Shown one piece after another: positions 58,311-64,000 of a DNA stretch of 64,000 nucleotides. Source of the DNA: Capniomyces stellatus (lineage: Eukaryota; Kickxellomycota; Harpellomycetes; Harpellales; Legeriomycetaceae); the NCBI GenBank assembly GCA_001661515.1, contig LUVW01000019.1, positions 186,001 to 250,000 on the forward strand, read 5' to 3'. How positions within the stretch are numbered: the first letter of the stretch is position 1; the number at the start of each line of letters is the position of its first letter. The notes beneath the pieces were generated by a model. That model was not told the origin of the DNA, made no database searches, and saw only the letters and a list, made by a program, of their open reading frames with translations. The position numbers and the translations under genes were made by a program.

Positions 58311-60452
58311 ATGCCTCATAAGCATCAAAGGCGAGTGACAAGAATTATGGGGAAAAGTTCTATGGAGGAGGAGGTATTTGCTACGCCGTCGATCCCAACA
58401 ACCAGAATCAGAAGACGTCAGCAGACAAGATCAGATCCAAATCGAACAGAGAAAACTAGGTTTCCAAGCTTTTGTTTGAATTCAGCAGATACGCCGTTTG
58501 CAGTTAATAAAAAGGGGGGAAAGGGAGTGCTGTCAGAGAAAACAGCGATTAAAGGGTTTCCAGGTGCGTTTAGAGAGGGAAAAGGGTTTGGAGTAGTGCA
58601 AGGAAACTTCTACATTACGCCACCAAGCACCAAGCTTGTTAGACCTGACCCAGAAGCATTTTTGTCGTCAGGATTGTTGGTAAAGAAGAGCGAGGTAAAG
58701 AATAAGAGCCATAGTAAGGAGGACAAAGTGTTTGCGCCAGAGACGCCATGCAAAAAGACGGGGCAGTTTGGGGTGATTGGGGGGCAGGCGTTTAGCAGTG
58801 CACCGCCAACATTTAGCATGAATGGGTTTTCATTTGTGGGACAAGAGGAGCAGAGTCCACTACAGCTAGGAAAGCACAAGAGCACGGTGATGGAGGGACT
58901 GTATGTAAACAAGAGACGGTACTTATCGTCAGACGATATATTTGACAGTTCGCTGGAGCTGATGGACAAGAAAAACGAAAGGACAGGCACGTTAGTGGAA
59001 GGTGACAGAGCAGACTTTGACTCGGATGAGTTTTGCTCGATTAAGAAGAGCAGCCTAACTCAAGAGTTTATGAGAACGGATAGGCTAGCCAGTAGGCTGC
59101 TGGAAGGTTACGGTATGGGTGATGGAGGAGAGGACGGGGAGGATGGTGAGGAAGGTGATGACGGTGAGGGTATTGGGATTAGGATGGGCAGTGCAAACCG
59201 GCAGCGAAGTAACTCGAACGCAGCGAGTGAGTTTGGCACATCCTTTTCATCGGCGTCAACGCTTAAGGCGTTTGTGCAGATGGCCGAGACGTCCAACATG
59301 CTAGACACGTCGGTTCAAATGTCGCACTGCGACTCGATTGAGATGATGATGTGTGATGGAGCAGTAAGCCAGGAAACAGAACTGGCCAAAAAGAGGAGCA
59401 GCAAAGACTATGACGATTTAGACCTGTCGCTAAAGTCGCATAACATGAGATCGTCGTCGCCAATCATTGTTCCTGAAGAAAGACCGCAGATGCCGCAGAT
59501 AGTAGGAGGGTATGCTACTAACTACCCGCATTTCTTAAGCGAGGACTACTTCAAGTTTCTTACGCATTCACAAAATAAACCCGATTTCCACTTTACGCCG
59601 CCAATCCAAGACCATAGCCCAGTTGACGAAAACGGATTTCTGGACTACTACAGGTACCAGTTTGACGAGCTTGGCTTTTTAGGCAAGGGAAACTTTTCCA
59701 ATGTCTACCTGGCTCGCAGCTTGGAAGACGGCAAAACATATGCCCTCAAAAAGGCTATCAGGCCCTTTCAAGGCCGGAGAGACCGGGAGAGAAAACTTAC
59801 TGAGGTCGGGATTATGTGGCGGCTGGGCAATCACCAAAACATAGTGCGCATTATCAATAGCTGGGAACAGTTTGGCTTGCTGTATCTGCAGTGCGAGCTA
59901 TGCGACCAGGGCAATTTGAAGGATTTGCTGGACTCTCGCACGTCATCAGAGCCGGTTTCAGAGCCAAATATCTGGAAAATCATCTCTAGTGTCTCTGCTG
60001 GACTTGACCACATCCACTCCAAAGACATCATCCATCTGGACTTGAAGCCCGCAAACGTGTGTCTGTCGTCCGATCGACACATCAAGATTACCGACTTTGG
60101 ACTAGCTTCGCAGCTCCCACTAACTGTATTTGACCATGAAGGCGACCGCGTATACATGGCTCCTGAGGTTTTGCAAGTTGGCTCCTATGACAAACCTGCT
60201 GATATTTTCAGTCTAGGCCTAATGGTCCTTGAGATCTCTGCCAACGTTGTGCTGCCACACAATGGAAACGAGTGGTTCCAGCTACGGCATAACGATCTAA
60301 GTTCTGCCGAGCTAGACCCAAACTCTATCTCTGCAGAGCTGTACAATCTAATCCATGCAATGCTGCAAAACGATCCTGCAAAACGCCCTACTGCAAGCCA
60401 AATATCCAACATGCCTACTTGTCTCTCATATAGAAATCTCCCCTTAAATTGA
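58311..60452 (+). CDS. WEE1: Wee1-family cell-cycle inhibitory kinase
   Basis: Single exon, 713 aa. The long Ser-rich regulatory N-terminus (about 1-440) includes an acidic Gly/Glu/Asp tract near 265-285. The kinase domain spans about 450-705: LGKGNFSNVYLARS (glycine loop), YALKK (Lys about 479), HLDLKPANVCL (catalytic loop with the Wee1-type Leu-Asp in place of Arg-Asp), DFGLASQLPL and the family-specific EGDRVYMAPEVL (about 609-620). Wee1 phosphorylates Cdk1 on the inhibitory Tyr and delays mitosis. The ATG at 58311 is preceded by a long A-rich leader. Mik1/Swe1 are members of the same group and cannot be distinguished here. Confidence 0.95.
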   Translation: MPHKHQRRVTRIMGKSSMEEEVFATPSIPTTRIRRRQQTRSDPNRTEKTRFPSFCLNSADTPFAVNKKGGKGVLSEKTAIKGFPGAFREGKGFGVVQGNFYITPPSTKLVRPDPEAFLSSGLLVKKSEVKNKSHSKEDKVFAPETPCKKTGQFGVIGGQAFSSAPPTFSMNGFSFVGQEEQSPLQLGKHKSTVMEGLYVNKRRYLSSDDIFDSSLELMDKKNERTGTLVEGDRADFDSDEFCSIKKSSLTQEFMRTDRLASRLLEGYGMGDGGEDGEDGEEGDDGEGIGIRMGSANRQRSNSNAASEFGTSFSSASTLKAFVQMAETSNMLDTSVQMSHCDSIEMMMCDGAVSQETELAKKRSSKDYDDLDLSLKSHNMRSSSPIIVPEERPQMPQIVGGYATNYPHFLSEDYFKFLTHSQNKPDFHFTPPIQDHSPVDENGFLDYYRYQFDELGFLGKGNFSNVYLARSLEDGKTYALKKAIRPFQGRRDRERKLTEVGIMWRLGNHQNIVRIINSWEQFGLLYLQCELCDQGNLKDLLDSRTSSEPVSEPNIWKIISSVSAGLDHIHSKDIIHLDLKPANVCLSSDRHIKITDFGLASQLPLTVFDHEGDRVYMAPEVLQVGSYDKPADIFSLGLMVLEISANVVLPHNGNEWFQLRHNDLSSAELDPNSISAELYNLIHAMLQNDPAKRPTASQISNMPTCLSYRNLPLN

Positions 60453-60835
60453 TCTCCATCCAACTTGAACATATCCGATCTAGACTCCACACTCCCACTA
60501 ACCAACAGTGGTTGTTTCCTTTCTTGGTTCTTTTTATTATTTTCCTTCCCCCACCCTCCCCATTCCCTACTTTTATTTTTCTATTGTAATCTGTAACACA
60601 ACATGTACCAATCACCGCACATTATACATCATTGTTTCTTTCTTATTTCTTTCTATCTCCGCTTGATTCGAAATAAAACTAATAAAAATCATCTTTAACA
60701 CCATTCTAGTTCAATTTCGCTCCACCCATCTCAAGTTCAACAAATTCTGCTCATTTCAACCTTGCCTTCTTTTTTATTATTATTATTCAAATCAAACATC
60801 CCTTTTTGGTGTCCATTATCATTGCGTATTCCCCG

Positions 60836-60865
60836 TTTTGTTTTGTTTTGTTTTGTTTTGTTTTT
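60836..60865 (+). repeat. TTTTG pentamer repeat
   Basis: Five to six copies of GTTTT in the Wee1 3' flank. Confidence 0.9.
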
Positions 60866-61249
60866 GTTTCTTTCTCCAATGTTGTTTCCAATTAGCTAAA
60901 AAAAATACTGGGCAAATCCATACGTAAACACCATTATTACACACATCATTAAATAATTGCTTCGATTTTTACACCTTTTATTTAGTTGATTACATTTATT
61001 TCTTGTTTTTTTTTATGAATAACTTTTCATAATAAAATAAACAAACACAGCCAATAATCGCCAAATGACATATTAACAAATCAGCGGGTTCTTTTAGCTC
61101 CCTAGCTTAAAGTCAACCCTACCTTGAGACTATTGGTTTGATAAATCGAAATCTACAACAAATGCTAAAGCTCCAACACTATTTTTCTTTCAGTAATCTC
61201 CCGCATTAACCTGAAACGAGTGGTTCAGCACTGTATAATCAATAATATA

Positions 61250-61644
61250 ATGCTTTTGAGACACGTATTGTTATCAAGAGCAATTCGAATCAACTTCCCA
61301 TCCCCTCCACCTTTGAATATTGGATTCCCAGCACCTCCTCATTACAGAGCAACTTCTCCAATAACCTTGGCAAAAATTCCTAAACAAGCAAAAAAAAAAG
61401 GGAAATGTGTGTTTGTATTGTTGTGGAGATGCTCATTTTAAACTGCATCTTCCAAATAAACAATACACAATCAAGGAAAATAGCAGAGAGAATGAAGAAA
61501 ATCCAGCGAGAAAACTATGATAACATATCTCGCCAACTATTTCGGCTTTCTAGCAAGTCGATACCATCATGGTTCCATATTTGGGGCTTGGTACTTGTCA
61601 CGTGTCTTGGTCAATTCAACACAATCTCTGCAGATCGGCTTTGA
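61250..61644 (+). CDS. possible small mitochondrial protein, model unresolved
   Basis: ATG at 61250 opens MLLRHVLLSRAIRINFPSPP, a likely mitochondrial presequence, and stays open to TAA at about 61441. After a ten-A run near 61390 the other two frames become coding-like. One reads CLYCCGDAHFKLHLP and stops near 61521. The other (61488 onward, MKKIQRENYDNISRQLFRLS) ends with a membrane-like segment at 61644. The region is probably one gene, with either an intron I cannot place or a homopolymer error. Family unknown. Confidence 0.3.
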
Positions 61645-62684
61645 GCCTTTTTCTCTATTGCATTTCACTCTATTTTCTGTCTTTTTTTTTATCTAGACTT
61701 TTGGTTTGACAAAAAAAAAATCACAGTATTGTCCTAAAAAAAATGCAAGTGATCTCTCTTTCCGGTAATGGGCAAAATAGCAAAGTGAGAACGAATGAAG
61801 CTTAACCTTTTTTGCTCAATTATTCTGACTCTGTTTTTCTGTATTATTGATCATTACAACTTGGGATAATTGACTGGTTGCCTTTTTTTTCTCCTTTGTG
61901 GTTAGTATTACCTTTTTTTGGCTAATGATTTTGGTTGAATGACTTTTTCACTCTCTAATTCCATTCCAATCCTATTTTTACATTACCTCCATTGGTGGTT
62001 TGACTTGGTTTAGATTTTAGTACGCAGTGATTCTGTAAATTTCAGCACTCATCCAGTACTTATTCATAGGTATTTTTTATAGGTATTTTTTATTGAAATG
62101 TATTTGACTTATTTGTTGAATTTTTCTTTTGAAAGTTTACGTTTTAGCCAATTTAATGTTCCCTATAATTTGTAAAAACAATACTTCTAGAACATTAAAT
62201 GTGGTTCTTCAATTGGCTCGTTAATTTTGGAATTGAGCTAATTATATTAATTTCAAAATCACAAAATAATGTTTTCATAACTTTTTTTTTTCACCCCTTG
62301 GTTTTTGTAACTATGGTATTACTTAAATATTCATTTTTGAGAACTTTGTATTGTTTTCTCAGTTAGTTTGTTGACGAACTCTCCACCCAATTAAGACATT
62401 GCATTTAATGCAATATAATAATATATTTGGTTTCCATTAGTTGGCCGTATATTTGCAGTAACTCGTTAGTCGCAACTTCCGTAACTCAGTACTAGTAGGC
62501 AGTGTGAAGACCACTTATAATCGACGTAAGATGCCAATATAAATAAGGTTCTTGAATGTCCGATTGGGTTGTTCTTGAACGTTATAATAACATGACTCTC
62601 TCTGCTAACGTTTTATTCTTTTTATAGCAGTTTTTTTTCTTTTTTCCACATTCTTTTTCCAATTTTTTTTTGGGACCATTACAG

Positions 62685-62827
62685 CTTTAACCATATTATT
62701 CTTGCCAATGCAGCTTTTACCTAAACCAGTTTTGCCAACAACTGCGCTTATTGTTGGCATTTTGCTCGCTAAAATAAGCATCAAGCTACCAAAAACATTC
62801 CCAGAAAATCCAAAACTAGGAATTTGA
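62685..62827 (+). CDS. possible terminal exon or tiny membrane protein
   Basis: A strong 3' splice site (long T tract, CCATTACAG) precedes an open stretch that includes ATG 62708 and reads MQLLPKPVLPTTALIVGILL then AKISIKLPKTF before TGA at 62827. It is either the last exon of an unseen upstream gene or a 39-aa single-span protein. Confidence 0.25.
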
Positions 62828-63059
62828 GTTTCCTAGTAGAGCGTATTTGATCAAACAATGTGAAATATAAACTACACTTCATCAAATAATGAAGGTGGCA
62901 TAGTTATCACCACTCATAGACGTAGGCTTCAGCACATTTGTTTACCACATATAGTACACGATTGTTCGTTTTTAAAACCGAGTAAAAAGAAATAAAAGGG
63001 CTAAAATATCAGAAAATTGAACAAATTGACAAGCTGGAGCTATTAAAAAGTTCAAACAG

Positions 63060-63537
63060 TCGAATCAAGTTCGACTAAGGTGTGATGAATGGTCATTTCC
63101 CATTGATTTCACAACAAAAGAGTGTGGCCCCATAGTGGTCTTAAAAATAAGTAACAATGAGCTGGGGGGAATCATCTTACTCGTATTAAGCAGTGTGACA
63201 GGCTTGATTTTGCTGGAGGCTTGCACACTAAATGCCGTTATTAAATATCGACGACTAGACTTGAATAGGGTTGATTTACTGATGCTCGGTTCTTGTCTAC
63301 AATGGTTATTTTATACGTAATTGTATGTTTTTTGGCTAGTTTTTTTTTTAATTATACAAAGCAATTAAAGCAGTTCTTTTTAATTACATAAGGAAAGTAG
63401 AGCAGATTTTTTTTAATTGTATAAGGCAAGTAGAGTGGTTTTTAATTTTAACGTTATTTTCATTCTTGGTTTTAGTGGTGTAAAAAAAAAAAAGCCAGAA
63501 TCCCAGCTGATAGATTTAAGGCGATTAGGAATTATAA
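63060..63537 (+). CDS. partial membrane protein, receptor-like (7TM type), truncated by window end
   Basis: Internal exons only: 63060-63316 (acceptor TCAAACAG, donor GTAATT) and 63476-63537 (acceptor TTCTTGGTTTTAG, donor GTTAGT); phase 2 closes between them. The first exon has an ectodomain with two Cys (CDEWSFPIDFTTKEC), then two hydrophobic segments (LGGIILLVLSSVTGLILLEA and VDLLMLGSCLQWLF) joined by a short basic loop (NAVIKYRRLDLNR). This layout is like TM1-loop-TM2 of a G-protein-coupled receptor. The second exon is basic (GVKKKKPESQLIDLRRLGII). No ATG was found and later exons lie beyond 64000. A 7TM receptor is an inference from layout only. Confidence 0.35.
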
Positions 63538-64000
63538 GTTAGTCGATTAAATAGAGGTTGAATGGTTTGCTAATTTAAGTATGGACAGTTTGAAACAGGT
63601 CATTGTATAGGTGTTCTGTATGTGATTGTGTATGGAATCATCAAAGATGTTATTACATAAAAAAACAAAAAATAATAGAAGAAGAAAATAAGCGCTTAAT
63701 GTTTTACATAAAAAGACTAGGAAAAAAAAAGAAAGCTATTTAGCTTCAATTTAATTCGAGACATTACGAGTCGAGTAAACACTTGTACTTTCTACATATA
63801 AATATATTGTAATGTTAGGTTGTTTTTTTTGATTGTATTAAAAATGTGTAACAACTCCTCGATAAAAAAAAGAAATAAACTCGTACAAAATAATAGTAAC
63901 TTGAACTCAAAACAAGTCAAGTTAAACAATCATGCTCGATTTGTATTTCGCCAGCTTATAAAATTCTGTGATAATGATAAAAAAAATTCTGTAATAGGGG
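63538..64000. other. right edge of window
   Basis: AT-rich, probably intron and downstream sequence of the receptor-like gene. No further exon could be identified. Confidence 0.4.

Larger units (their letters stand above)
60453..63059. other. Wee1 3' flank and region with fragmentary ORFs
   Basis: T/C-rich 3' flank with a TTTTG repeat at 60836-60865. Two small coding-like items are listed separately (61250-61644 and 62685-62827). Otherwise no gene seen. Confidence 0.5.

Noticed and set aside
1..64000. CRISPR arrays, bacterial operons, prophage, biosynthetic gene clusters, viral insertions, complete transposons
   Set aside because: No matching repeats, polymerase, integrase or transposase motifs were seen; the window is ordinary eukaryotic nuclear DNA.

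Overview
This is nuclear DNA of a fungus. It is AT-rich, and its introns are short to medium (about 60-400 nt) with GTAAGT/GTATGT-type donors and, in several places, TACTAAC-like branch points. The gene set combines fungal-specific items (a DASH-complex Dad2-like protein, GPI-anchored secreted proteins, a mucin with CBM19-like chitin-binding modules) with items many ascomycete yeasts have lost (a SENP8/NEDP1-type deneddylase, an APC7-like subunit, CPSF30 with a zinc knuckle, complex I NDUFA12, a SUGCT-type CoA transferase). That mix suggests an early-diverging (zygomycete-grade) lineage. A Kickxellomycotina/Harpellales-type fungus is a guess from composition only.

Layout. 1-9 kb: Dad2-like gene (+), a seven-exon NEDP1-like protease (-), a tiny LYR-motif gene (-), an orphan (-), then a long gene-poor stretch. 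9-16 kb: DSK2/ubiquilin (+, nine exons), NDUFA12 (+), RPD3-type histone deacetylase (-). 16-19 kb: two tandem GPI-anchored eight-cysteine paralogues (-). 19-23.6 kb: gene-poor. 23.6-28.9 kb: a 1746-residue orphan coiled-coil protein (+). 30.7-34.2 kb: a secreted mucin-like protein with near-identical 189-bp repeats (+). 34.7-35.9 kb: a TIS11/TTP-type zinc-finger protein (-). 36-39.5 kb: gene-poor. 39.5-41.5 kb: a class III CoA transferase (-). 42.7-45.6 kb: APC7-like TPR protein (+). 46-46.7 kb: SKP1 (-). 47-49.5 kb: two unrecognised multi-exon small genes around a tRNA-Gly(UCC). 49.5-51.1 kb: LEU5-type mitochondrial carrier (+). 51.9-53.1 kb: YTH1/CPSF30 (+). 53-58 kb: mostly non-coding, with one clear small ORF at 56.2-56.6 kb. 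58.3-60.5 kb: Wee1 kinase (+). 60.5-64 kb: fragments, ending with part of a probable membrane receptor cut by the window edge.

Functional themes. Ubiquitin and cell-cycle genes are prominent: NEDP1, DSK2, APC7, SKP1, WEE1 and DAD2. They are on both strands and dispersed, so this is probably chance, not a cluster. Many genes here are built from exons under 60 codons, so most exon joins were inferred by reading splice sites and reading-frame phase by hand. In nearly all gene models the exon phases close exactly. I see no virus, CRISPR array, secondary-metabolite cluster, toxin system or intact transposon, and no convincing undescribed multi-gene system. The most interesting items are the mucin with identical repeats, the paired cysteine-rich GPI proteins, the NEDP1 with its long tail, the orphan small genes, and a strand-composition gradient along the long single-exon genes.
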